Source: Isoetes taiwanensis (lineage: Eukaryota > Streptophyta > Lycopodiopsida > Isoetales > Isoetaceae). From it: 64,000 nucleotides of DNA. Below are positions 45,926-56,887 of this stretch, piece after piece (position 1 is the stretch's first letter; every line of letters starts with the position of its first letter). The position numbers and the translations under genes are program-made. The notes under the pieces are model-generated. The model was not told where the DNA came from, ran no database searches, and saw nothing but the letters and a program-made list of their open reading frames with translations. The stretch lies in contig JAJEKV010000002.1 of assembly GCA_021234155.1 (NCBI GenBank), forward strand, positions 12,516,725 to 12,580,724. Reading direction: 5' to 3'.

Positions 45926-46654
45926 CACATGAAGGGCTTGAAGGGCGCATGTAGTGCGATTTTCCTACCAGAGCAACACATTTCTTATCATAACTTTTGG
46001 TCCAGAGCTCTGTTTGAGATGATTTTTATTGCGTTGGAAAGCTCTCTCCGAGATCTTTTTGATAGTGTATAGTATGGATATGTTTGGTTAAGTTATCTAT
46101 GCTAAAACAGCAATTTTTCGGCCGGGTTTGGTAGGCTTTCACATCCTACCAGCTGATTAATACAGGATTGCGCTATTGGATATTGTTTTATGGCTCATTC
46201 CGAATGAAGGTTGCAAAAAATTATCATGCATTTTTAGATTTTGAGGCAGTTATTAAGCAAATTCCAAGGCTTCTAGATCCTTGTGCTAACAAGCAGAAAA
46301 GTTTCCTATTTTGGTTTCTCACCACAAGAATCCATGGAGGCCAAAGGCTGCTGTTAAATTCCAGTTGAAAAATGTTTGTGTATGGGTGTTGCAAACTTTA
46401 TGACTTTCAGGATAATGAGATCAATCCGCTCTATCTTTATGGTAACTTTTACTTATGTTCTATTTGTTTTGTTGTGATGAAATTCAAAAGCTACAGGTGA
46501 TGAAAGCCTCAAATGAATTCTAATTTTTTTCTAGTTTGAATTCTAAAAATTTTGTCACACCGGGGGCGTCCCTAAGGCCAGGAAGAGGCAAAAAAAAAAA
46601 TTTTTGCAATACAAACCATTAACATCCAACATATAAAAATTAAATCCCCCAACA
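45926..46654. other. nothing recognised
   Basis: One 66-codon frame at 46168-46368 with no motif; otherwise AT-rich non-coding sequence. Confidence 0.3.
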
Positions 46655-47240
46655 CATAACAACCAATACATAACAACCAACACATAACAACCAATATATA
46701 ACAACTAACACATAACAACCATTGACATTAACAACCAACACATAACTACCATTGACATTAATTAACACAACCATTGGGTCCAACACATTTAAATTAAAAT
46801 CCCCCTTAAACCCCCTTTGGTTTGGGTGCATATTCACACGGGGGGTGACGTAGGGCAGCGAGAGCCCTTATAATTGTATTTTGCACGTACAAAATCAACA
46901 CCATATAGTATTTTGCTTGAAATCTTATAGTATTTTGCGAATCTTGTTATACAGTATAACAAATTTTGTACTTGCATACCCCACAAACGAGGAACTTTAT
47001 GTACGATGTAGATTAAGGAATAAGGGGTGAATATGCCTATCCAACAGCTCTCGTTCCCCGGAGTCACCCCCCGTGTGAATATGCACCCAAACCAAAGGGG
47101 GTTTAAGGGGGATTTTAATTTAAATGTGTTGGACCCAATGGTTGTGTTAATTAATGTCAATGGTAGTTATGTGTTGGTTGTTAATGTCAATGGTTGTTAT
47201 GTGTTAGTTGTTATGTGTTGGTTGTTATGTGTTGGACATT
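46655..47240. mobile_element. MITE-like element, copy 2, with extended repeated ends
   Basis: Same arms as copies 1 and 3 but with the inner part in the opposite orientation, so it is flipped relative to them. The inverted arms are about 180-190 bases because the outer ends contain several tandem units of AACACATAACAACCA on one side and TGGTTGTTATGTGTT on the other. The whole element can fold into a long hairpin with a 210-base centre. The frames 46834-47160 (minus) and 47027-47242 (plus) are products of the arms. Confidence 0.85.
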
Positions 47241-49393
47241 AGCAGGTTGGTTGTAGACATTAATGGATGCATGCATAAGTCGTTGAACTCAAACATGAAA
47301 GTGTATAGAGGTTGATTCGCTTCTCTGATGGCTTTATTTAGAACAATTTTTTATCATTGAACCAATTATTCAGTGATGAGGGTGTTTTGAAGAAGTGATT
47401 GTTTATTACGTAGTAAATTGTAAAGGGTATCTCATAGTGCTTCAAAGGTATATTGATCGCTCAAGATTATTATTATTTTTTCTAAAGTGTCCACTATTTG
47501 AGGGCATGTTAAATCATTTCCTATAAGAAATGTAAGGAGGAACGTTAGCTCCCTCACAGAACAACAATGCACAAACAAAACATACAGTTCCCTATTGTAA
47601 CACTATTGTTGTACGCAGATCTTAATAGTAAATGCGGAAAATGTAGTTAGGATCTCTCTTTTAAACAAGATCGAACATAACAATAATTGTGGGAATTGAC
47701 AGAACATACCAAGGTCGTTCATGTGAAACACGTGGATCATAAGGAGATGGAACACCATGCAACCACATTCAAGCAACCTACTTATCAAGCATTTATACTG
47801 TTTTTCATCTACATTAGATAAAATTTGCAGCATCTATTTGTCAACATTGAAAGTCAACGATGTCAGCTAAGATTTTGACTCACATATAGTTACAATATCG
47901 TAAAATTGGATTTTCATTGTTATTTAATTCACAACAAACGTTGCATTACTAAATACAATAAGACGAATACACAAATTATCAAATTACCCTGGGGTTTTCA
48001 GCTTGTGAGTTGTTGCAACTGATGTTGTAGAATCACAGAGTCTATGTAAACTCTTGTAGATAACTTGTATGTTCCATCAACCAAGAGGATGGGCACAACA
48101 GCAGCCCGTTGTGCAAGAAGGAGCCATAAGTAGAGCTGGATCTTCTGATAAGGCTGGATCTTCAGAATAACACAACATGTGAAAAATTTAACTCCCATTC
48201 CCACGAAGAAAACAAGTTACAAAAAGCACATTACATGTGGATACTATACTAAAATTTCTGAGATGGTGATATAGCCAATGATGGAAAAAATCATTTTATC
48301 TTATCTTTGATTTTAGAGATCAACAGGGAGGAGGTCTATGTGAAAAAACAAAATTGTGCACTCAAACAGGTGTTTAGAGTGCACAAGAAATTTCTCTATA
48401 GATCCCATATCCTAGATAGTTTAGACTTAGATGCAAAGATGGAATCGACAAACTTGCATTAATACTTACTTCTAAACCATATCTCTGGAGTCATATATAT
48501 AATTGAATGGTTACTCTCTCAAAATAGACAAATGATCCATCTGCAGTTGATGGAGTTACAATGTGTCTCATGGATGCTGATAATGTCGCACCAAGATGGG
48601 CAAGAAATGAGTCTCCGTGCAACATGCTGTAATGTGAGAATATTCCATCTGTCTGGCATCTTGTATCAAATAGCAACAAATTTATTTTTAGACAAAAAAT
48701 TAATATATTTCCAGCTACAACATCTGGCATGGCAGAACTTTTAAGAACTAAGCATAGAAAAGTTGATATCTTTTGAACTAACACATCAGACAACAACACT
48801 AAATTTATTTAGCACCATTACATGCCTCATCTCTAACTCCATGGAAATATAATTTGACACCCAATACAATGGTATTATCTGAAAGTTAAGTACTTTTCCA
48901 AAGATAATGCTACATTTTCCTTTGAATACATGGCAAAAAGCCTCCGAAATATTGGCAAAAAGCCTCTGGAAAAGTTAGTCCTTTCCTCCTCATCTTGACC
49001 AAATGGAGAAAGACATGTCAGCGTGAAAGACATGTCAACCTGAGATCATATATTGACAAATGCTTATTTTGACGAAACACAAATAAGCATCTAAAATGTA
49101 GCTATCCTAAATACAAATAGTTCATTATTTTTATTTATATCTAAATCTCCAAGAACTGTGACAACCATGTTCACGATGTGGCATGTCCACCATCTAGCAT
49201 ATATTTGGGCATACCTCATTTTTCTCATTTGAACGTGAAATGAAAAAGCATACCTCTCCTTTTTCTTTGCTAAACAGACATTTGAGAATATTTCCATAAG
49301 TGGAAAGCATTACATGGATATAACTGCATACATTTGAGAATATGTCCATGGAAAGCATAAGTGGAAAGCATTACATGGATATAACTATTGCCC
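47241..49393. other. no supported gene
   Basis: Minus-strand frames at 47603-47833, 47998-48204 and 48491-48799 contain smooth-looking peptides (for example VVPILLVDGTYKLSTRVYID) that could be exons of a decayed gene, but I recognise no family and cannot link them by splice sites. Words such as GAAAGCATAAGTGGAAAGCA and TTACATGGATATAACT are duplicated near 49300-49385. Confidence 0.25.
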
Positions 49394-49553
49394 TTGATTT
49401 CTCTGATTCCATTCAAAGAATTTTAATTCGATTAATTTTTATATCTGCATGCATAACTACATCTAAATCATGCATTGTAAGCAAGTCTAATTAAAGTGTT
49501 GTACACTTTATATCTAACATCGAAAATTATTGTTTGCATGTCACCTTAAGAAA
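49394..49553 (+). repeat. 160-bp direct repeat, partner at 62609-62766
   Basis: About 95% identical by eye, starting TTGATTTCTCTGATTCCATT and ending TTTGCATGTCACCTTAAGAA. The match ends right where MITE copy 3 begins, so the MITE probably inserted into, or next to, this older repeat. Confidence 0.85.
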
Positions 49554-49557
49554 CAAG

Positions 49558-49958
49558 CCATTGCATCCAAAACATCTAAATTAACATCCCCCTGAAACCC
49601 CCTTCGGTTTGGGTGCATATTTACACGGGGGGTTACTCCTGGCATCGAGACCTGTCGGATAGGCATATTTGCCATTTATTCCTCGATCTGGAGCGTACAT
49701 AGCGATCCTCGTTTGTGGGGTATGCTTGTACAAGTTTTTGCATACTGTATATTAAGATTTGCAAAATACTATAAGGTTTGAGAGAATGTACTTAATGGTG
49801 TTAATTTTGTACATGTATTGTAAGTTTTTAGGGGCTCTCACTGCCCTACGTAGTACGTAATCAAAGGGGGTTTCAGGGGGATGTGAATTTAAATGTATTG
49901 GATGCAATGGTTTGTGTTAATTAATGTTGATTGTAGTGATGTGTTGGTTGTTATTATG
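49558..49958. mobile_element. MITE-like element, copy 3
   Basis: Same orientation as copy 1. The left arm starts CCATTGCATCCAAAACATCT and the right arm ends GTATTGGATGCAATGG then TTTGTGTTAATTAATGTTGA. The right arm has lost the GTGAATATGCACCC part of the inverted repeat (ACGTAGTACGTAATCAAAGG instead), so this copy is damaged. Confidence 0.8.
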
Positions 49959-52900
49959 CTATCTGACTTATATATATTATTATAGAGGGCTGCCTAACAC
50001 TGATAATTGGGGCCATCTGAGCCTTCTAAATTGCCACGTGGCAAAATGGACGGCTGTGATGGCTTGGTTAATTTTTTGTCTGCGACATACTTCCCTGCTA
50101 TGATTTGTTGATTCCGTTGCTGTCGATGCTCGAGTGATTGCTTGGACGACATCTATCTTTGTGGGATCTGCCTCACGGTATGGTGGATATGGCTAGAACC
50201 GACTAAATGGAAGGCTTTAAATCATATGATGGCATTTCTTTTTACCCTAAGGTTAAGCAATGCAAATTTCGGCAAAACATAAAAAGCGAAGAAGGAGGCG
50301 GCCATCGCAAGTTTCGGCTGCAAAAAATCAGATGGAGGTGGTTTTGGGGTGATTCGGTGCACATGCGCTCGGATATCATCGATATCATCGATTCATGGCC
50401 AGCAACACTCAATCTGAAAAAAATCAATGCGAGGATATGATTGGCAAGGAGTCCAGGGCACCGGCAATTGCTCAAGGTGAATACAATTTTGTTGTATTCT
50501 ATCTAAATAGGAGATAATCGGCAATATAGCTATGCAGGTTTATGAATTCAAGATATTTATTATTTGGATTTCCATCTCTTGATTACGAAGCCCATTCCTT
50601 TTTCATAAGCGGTGAGAGATAAGGTATAGAATCTATTAGTTTCATGCAAAAATCCTTTGTTCTTTCTAGATTCTAGTCTTTGTTTTGACGATACATGTTC
50701 TCTGGGGAGATGCTTCTAAAGTTTGTGCATATTCTAGAACTTGCACGCATGCCATTCAAAGTGATCACTTGGATAATTTGTGCAATGTGATTTTGCTTGA
50801 AATAATCTTTAAACTTCCATTCGGGGTAATACTCTTGGAATGTTAACATCCGCATTCCCTTTTTTATGCGGGCTTTGTCATCCTTGTGGTCTTGCATATT
50901 TTGGAGCTTATCTCATGTTACTTAAGGTGATGATTTGCGGTGGTTTTAGGGAAATTGAATTATTTATGCATGTTTTTGGGCTAGACCTTAGTTATCAACG
51001 ATCCCGTAAGAAGCAAGCCATTAATAACTCCACTTTTCAATTCATGGCTTGCTTCAATTGCAAGTCTTGCTCATTGCTAGATAAATGGTATTTAGAAGAG
51101 AATCGATGATCCCGGGGTTTCTTAAGCTACCCTAGACTATTTGAATTTGGATAAGGCTTTATTAGTACCAAGGGTGCAAAGGCGTTACATCAATTTATTG
51201 GTTTGTCTACGAGCTTGAAAAGTTTTTTTTAAGAGACCTTTCTGAGTCAAGGTCATTCTCGGTCATTCTCAAATGTGAGAATGGAGGATCTAGAGAAAGA
51301 CGTTTCTCTGCCATGTTCAAGCAGCAATCGTGACATTCAAATGCAAATCGTGTAAATCCAGATGCTAATTCCATTGTAGCAAATTCATATTCATTACGCA
51401 CATTTCATTGTAGTTTATTTAGCAACAATTTAATTTACGATGTCTCCAACATCATTAGAATAAGGAGGATTGGGGATCATCGATGGAGTTTCGATTGTTC
51501 TTTGGTCAATAACGATGACTAACATATAGTCTTATATGATTGGGAAACCTTTATTTGGTGAGAGTGACCTTGCATGCGAGGGGCAATGAATTCCCATGAG
51601 TTGGCGACCTTTTATTTGTTGAAGAATGCCTATGCGAGAAAACAATTCTTGCTTTCCGGATATAAAAAGCGGGGATCGCGAACTAGATAAAGAACATGAT
51701 GCAAAAAGATGAAAATCCATACTATCATGCATTTAAGCGGCATCTGGAACTTGGCCTATGCTTTGCCATTTTAATTTTTGCGATATAAAAAACCGGGACT
51801 GTGAAGGAGATAAAGAACATGATGCAAGGAAGGTGAAAATCCATGGAACTTGGGCCAACGCTTTGCTATCTTAATCTCACAACGTTACATCATGCCCGAA
51901 CTAGTTAGATATTTAGATTGTTTTCCTACTAATTGCAAATTCCTTTCCAATACATGCTCTCTTATAATTCTTCATTGTAGGGCTTCAACAATGGCGATTT
52001 CTAACAAGGAGGTTACAAACATTCTTGTTCTTTGAGTCACCAGCGGATATCGGTCCATAGCAGAAGCCATTTACAACATTATATGGTAGTAGTCCTGCAA
52101 ATGGAGGCCTTCCAGCCGCTTCCAGCCATATGATTCTAAGATCATGCCTACAAAGCGGAACTGTAAGCAACTTGATAGCAAAGAAGGAAGGAGAGTTGCA
52201 AGGGTTGGTGTGAGACAAAGTTATGCCAGTTCCAACATAGGCAACACTTATTCCTCCAAAAATCAACAGCTTATATGATACACAAAAACTAGGACTGTTA
52301 AAAAATGCACAACAAAAAATTGATCTTCAACAAACCATTGATGCAGTTAGTAAAAAGAAGGGTGCTTACAGCTGGTACTTCACCATCAGATGATGGAATT
52401 ACATATGGAAATGTGAATACTATTTCTATTTGATAGATAGAATGGAGCAAGGAAAGAAGTTTTATATACATGATGCGTTTTCTTGAGCTAAGAAACGAGC
52501 ATAATGAATAGTTTTATTGTCAACTTCTTGATATCTGAACGTTTTGCACATCTAGATGGATTTGAGGTGAAAAAGACTAAAATATTTCAGCTGATTATAC
52601 TTTTCGTCTATTAGTTGCATGTGTAGGGGCTCTACTGTCATCTATGCTATGATGAGAGAGATTCTGCGATGAAACATCTAGCTGCCATGATATGGATAGA
52701 GTCTATTGGTAAAAAATGCACTTGGCTTGTGGTAAGTATGTCGTTTGATAGATAAATAAACTACTAAAAGTTAGTTTCATCATTCATTTTGATGATACTC
52801 ACACGTTGTGTGAGGTGATATGTGTTAAACTAAGTTTGTGGCCCTCTTATTACAAGCATGAAAATATTAAACTATATGTCGCCCATACAAAATACACCAT

Positions 52901-53591
52901 TAACTCAGTACCTAACAACATACATTACCAATTGTTTTGATGCCCTCATATTCCTTACGTATCTTCTACTCAACAACTAGATGATGTAGTGGCAAACCAC
53001 CTAATTCCTTGATATTGGAATTTTTGGAACCATGAACAACTACCTTGGGTTATTTGAGAACTATAAACATCAATTCAATTCAATTCAATCCCTAAAGAAT
53101 GGACGCAAATTTGATCAATGATGGAATACGAAATTCAATTCCTAAAGAATAAATGCTTATTTGATCAATGATGGAATCCTTAAAGCCATGAATCAAACAG
53201 TCTTAGGTTCTTAACGAATGCTTTAAAAAGAAAAATGTCCATGTAGGTGACGTGATATGGATAAAGTTTATTGGTGAGAAAAATGCACTTGGCCGTATCT
53301 TAAATGTCACTTTGGACCACTACTTATATTTGCACCATGAGAATAATATAATTATCAGCATTAAATCCTACTCAACTAAATCTTCTAGTGGCCTTAAAGA
53401 AGCATCAACAATAAACAACCAACCACGCACTCCAATGTTTTCACTCTCTTCTCATATGCTCTCCCTTCCTACCTTTGCACAGTCCCAATGGTGCTTGAAT
53501 TTCATGAATAAATTTCATATAAAACATGTTGCACTAGCTAGATTCATACAACTTCCAAAAAGCTCTAAGATATTTTAGAATGTTATAGAAG
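49959..53591. other. no supported gene
   Basis: Only short frames without motifs. Near 53065-53190 the phrase CAATTC.(A)CTAAAGAAT followed by TTTGATCAATGATGGAAT appears twice. The sequence TGATATGGATA(G/A)AGT(C/T)TATTGGT(A/G)A(A/G)AAA.TGCACTTGGC occurs at about 52688-52731 and 53249-53293, so a stretch here is duplicated. Confidence 0.3.
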
Positions 53592-53639
53592 TTCTAGAAT
53601 GTTCTAGAAAGTTCTAGAACATTCTAGAACATTCTAGAA
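53592..53639. promoter_or_regulatory. perfect ten-unit heat-shock-element-like array
   Basis: Five consecutive TTC-TA-GAA blocks are separated by exactly two bases, giving ten alternating nGAAn/nTTCn pentamers without a break. Heat-shock transcription factors bind three or more such units. A five-unit array lies at 53747-53769 and a degraded one at about 53917-53931. No heat-shock gene is visible within several kb, so activity is an inference. The motif may simply be part of a repeat that happens to match. Confidence 0.55.
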
Positions 53640-54135
53640 CACCTCAACCTAAAATAGAAGTTGCTAAGAATAGTAAATTTTGAAAAGTTTCTAAAATAGT
53701 AACTTTTTGCTTGCTAAAATCTAAGGAAATGTTATAAAATCTAAGGGAATGTTCTAGAAAGTTCTAGAATGAACTTTGATTGGTAGCATTAATAAGCACC
53801 TCAACCTAAAATAAAAGTTGCTAAGAATAGTTTATTTTGAAAAGTTCCTAAAAATAGTAACATTTTGCTGGAATCTAAGGGAATCTGAGGGAACGTCATA
53901 AAATCTAAGGGATTATTCTAGGAAGTTCTAGAATGGGCTTTGACTAGTCAACTCATAAGGACTTCTCACAGAATCTAAGAAAATCTCATGAAATTTAAGG
54001 GAATTTAAGTTCGAGGATGAGCTTTGACCTAAAATAGAAGTGAATAGTAACTCTTGAAAAGTCTCTAAAAATAATAATTTTGGCTGGAATACAAAGGAAT
54101 CTCATAAAATCTAAAGAAATCTAAGGAAGAGTCTT
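53640..54135 (+). repeat. ~158-bp tandem repeat, about three units
   Basis: CACCTCAACCTAAAATA.AAGTTGCTAAGAATAGT starts units at 53640 and 53798; a shortened unit with CCTAAAATAGAAGTGAATAGTAAC starts near 54030. Each unit ends in GTTCTAGAA words followed by GAACTTTGA or GGGCTTTGA. CTAAGGGAAT and ATAAAATCTAAGG are repeated inside each unit. Confidence 0.8.
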
Positions 54136-54473
54136 CATAAACTCTTAGAAAACTAGAACATGCACAAACTGGAACATGCACCATAGGATCGATTAAAAAA
54201 CTTGTATATTTATATTAATAAGAAAATTTTGGGCTCTTCGGGCCCTAATAATGGTCTTAGGGCACCAAGGATGGCATAACTGCACGTAGGAATTTTACAA
54301 ACACTTATGCATGTAACAACATTACAAACACTTGTGCATGTTATCTAATTACAGGGCAGAAGCCTAGAAGGCAAACTCAAGCTTTACGAAGCCATCAGAT
54401 AACGAGGTGCAGTGCCCAAGTTGTCAGCAATGAAAGTGCCCAAAAATCATTACAACAAAGTAAAAGCAAGAAG
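54136..54473. other. nothing recognised
   Basis: Short AT-rich sequence before the LINE tail; the phrase ACAAACACTT.TGCATGT is repeated near 54298-54340. Confidence 0.35.
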
Positions 54474-56165
54474 GAAGGAAGGAAGGAAGGAAGGAAGGAA
54501 GTATATTTTAACGTCCATGGAGGCCAACTGGCCTATGAGATGGTGATAGAATACAATATATCGGAAAGTATGCAAACACAAAGAAAACCACAGAAACCCT
54601 GTACAATGTGTCTCTACCACTGGGACGAAAAAACCCCCTATGTGGGAGGAAAAACCCTTGTAGTAGGCGTTCGAGAGGCCCTATATGTGGTAGCTCAAAT
54701 TGATTTTGTGAGGGACTCCATGGCCGGTGGAGACTTTGCGAGAATGTAGGGTGGTTTGAGCCATGTAACCATTGGCGAAACCCGGTTTGGTTGATGAATT
54801 GCTATCTGGAGCATCACGAGATCGGCATGGCTGCTTTCGGATGTGTGCATATCTTTGGACATTCTGTAGAGCATGGTGTTCATCTTCTACTATGCGCATG
54901 TGACAAGACTGGCATAATCTCTCATCTTTGGGGGATTCCCTGCCTCCATCCGTTCCCCATTTTGTCTCAAAGCGAGATGGTGGGACCCGTCCTTATTGCA
55001 AGCTATAGCTCTCCGTTTCTTAGTAGAGATGTGTGCCTTCGAATATTGGTGCGGGCCATGTTCAAGCGACGGATTAACCTGCGTGTGGTAGTGCTCTGTT
55101 TTGGGCTTTGCAAGAGTGGGCGCATCCCACAGAGAGGTAACAAAGCGCTCATTCAAATGCAGCTTCTGCACCGCGATATCCGACATATCCATAATTTGTT
55201 GATAGTCTACGGACCACCTTGCGAACCATCCCCTACAATGCTCCTGCCATACTCTCTTCAAATGTTGTGGCCCTTGTGCCAATACCAGAGCCCGGGGAGG
55301 GAGACGTTGTGCATCCATTCTGTCAACCTTATGGAAATACGCGAGGTGCCTGCACATAGCGAGAATCTTTTAGGGGCCAAATGCCGATCTCGTTGGCACA
55401 AAAATCGGATAAGCACCGCGTGTCCTTGGCGCCCTAGGCTATATGTCGGGAAAGCCTTTTCTACCCTCTCTAGCTTATCCCAAGTACCCTTGCTAACCTT
55501 TTGCCCCCGGACCTCTACCCCATACAACAATCTTTTGGTTCCACGAGTTTTTCACAGGTGTGCTTTATGTGCCCAATCGCGGGGAGATCTGCCACATCTT
55601 TGGCTACTCTGCATTGCATCAATTACTGGCTTTCCACCCCCTTTGATTGACCCTTCTTTCTACAGTCATCCCATAGCATGTTAGAATAGAGAAATCGATT
55701 CCCAGATACTTAAAGGTCCTTATAACCTCCATCCTTTGTCCTCTCTGTAATAGAAGTCGGGATATCATTCTTAACCTGACGGGATTGGCAACAACTTGGT
55801 TTCTCCGGTTGGCGGTCATTCTGCTATGTCTTGCATGAATTGACTAAGAGCATCCAAATGTTCCTACATACTCCTAGCTGTATGGGACAATAAGCCCAGA
55901 TCGTCTGCATAGAGCAACTGTTTTACTGTATATGCCTCTGGCAACTGCGGGCCACCACCTCCATGTTCTTGCATCCAGGTCTCCAACTTGTCAATATTAA
56001 TAGAGTCCAAAAAGCGTTGGAGATAACAGAAATCCCTGTTTAACACCTATGGTGCTGTTCACCCGGTGATCTGACGCAGGCAAAGTGGCATATATTTCGT
56101 CATAGAGCCGGTAGATGGCATTCTGCAAATCCTGTGGGACATGTAGCTCAAAGAAAAGGGAGGTA
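54474..56165 (-). mobile_element. LINE retrotransposon, 5' truncated, (TTCC)n tail
   Basis: On the minus strand the order is ELHVPQDLQNAIYRLYDE, NSTIGVKQGFLLSPTLFGLY, IDKLETWMQEHGGGG, then VKQLLYADDLGLLSHTA with the YADD catalytic motif (about 55890-55915). EVIRTFKYLGIDF follows, then LLYGVEVRGQ and a C-terminal Cys/His region (54690-54900). Several frameshifts and stops separate these, so it is inactive. The 3' end reads TCCATGGACGTTAAAA and a TTCC tail (54474-54500 as GGAA on the plus strand). It is related to the split LINE at 33.2/41.6 kb. The 297-codon plus-strand frame at 54791-55684 is antisense to this element and is not a gene. Confidence 0.85.
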
Positions 56166-56496
56166 GAATAAATATTTGAAAAATAGAAGATATCTTTCTC
56201 TATTGCAAGCGTAAGATAAAGAGGATTCTCATATTCACAAAAACCAGAAGAAATGATCAAATTTTACTATATTTAAGTTTGTTGTCAAAATAACCCTGTT
56301 GCTGCTTACATAATTAGTGCCGATAGTATATGACGCTAATGTAGTTTACATTAGAAAAACGCTTCAGGACATCTTTTGAAAAAGTTTCATGATATGATAC
56401 AAAAAAAAAAAAAAAAAAAAAAACAAGGTGCAAAGCACTGTGGATTGCCCCCAAAATGCTATTATGAATAAAGCTTTATAAATGTATCTTCATGCG
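56166..56496. other. nothing recognised; A-tract
   Basis: AT-rich, with a poly(A) run of about 24 bases at 56400-56424 that could be the tail of a small retroposed sequence. Confidence 0.35.
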
Positions 56497-56690
56497 TCTG
56501 GTCGTTTAGTCTAGTGGTAATACACTAGGTCTAGCAACTATAGGTCTCGAGTTTGAGACCGCCCAGAATCGCACTTTGAACTGTCCATGTCTTCCATAGA
56601 CTGCACCGAATTGGGGTTCTCCAAGCTAGGTAAGGTAAAATGTTTCAAACAAACTCTATTGCTCAGAACACGAATTGGGCTTCTCCAGCT
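56497..56690 (+). mobile_element. tRNA-derived SINE candidate
   Basis: The head GTCGTTTAGTCTAGTGGTAA contains a good A box (TAGTCTAGTGG). About 45 bases on, GAGTTTGAGACC sits as a B-box-like loop between GGTCTC and GAGACC arms. A T-for-C change in the B box and the lack of an acceptor stem argue against a working tRNA. The body includes two related phrases, GAATTGGGGTTCTCCAAGCT and GAATTGGGCTTCTCCAGCTT. The 3' end is uncertain. Confidence 0.45.
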
Positions 56691-56887
56691 TCGTAATAAA
56701 TTGTTGGTAGAATTGTGGAAAAGTAATTTGGTAGAATTGTGGAAAAGTTTAAAATTGCTCTAGACTGCTACTTTGCTTTGTGGTTTGGTGTGGGCAAGGG
56801 GTTGGATGGGAATTTGTGGAGAGAGTCAAGAAAGGAAAAGATGGAATGTTTGTGGTGGCTTATAGCTTAATTCAAGTTATTTTTAAT

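Noticed and set aside
45721-45981. Tandem-repeat protein frames on both strands
   Set aside because: They translate a three-unit 57-bp DNA repeat; there is no other support.
47998-48799. Possible exons of a host gene on the minus strand
   Set aside because: The peptides look smooth but match no family I know, and splice sites do not connect them convincingly.
54791-55684. 297-codon plus-strand open frame, the second longest in the window
   Set aside because: It lies antisense to the reverse transcriptase coding region of a LINE, whose minus strand has the recognisable motifs.
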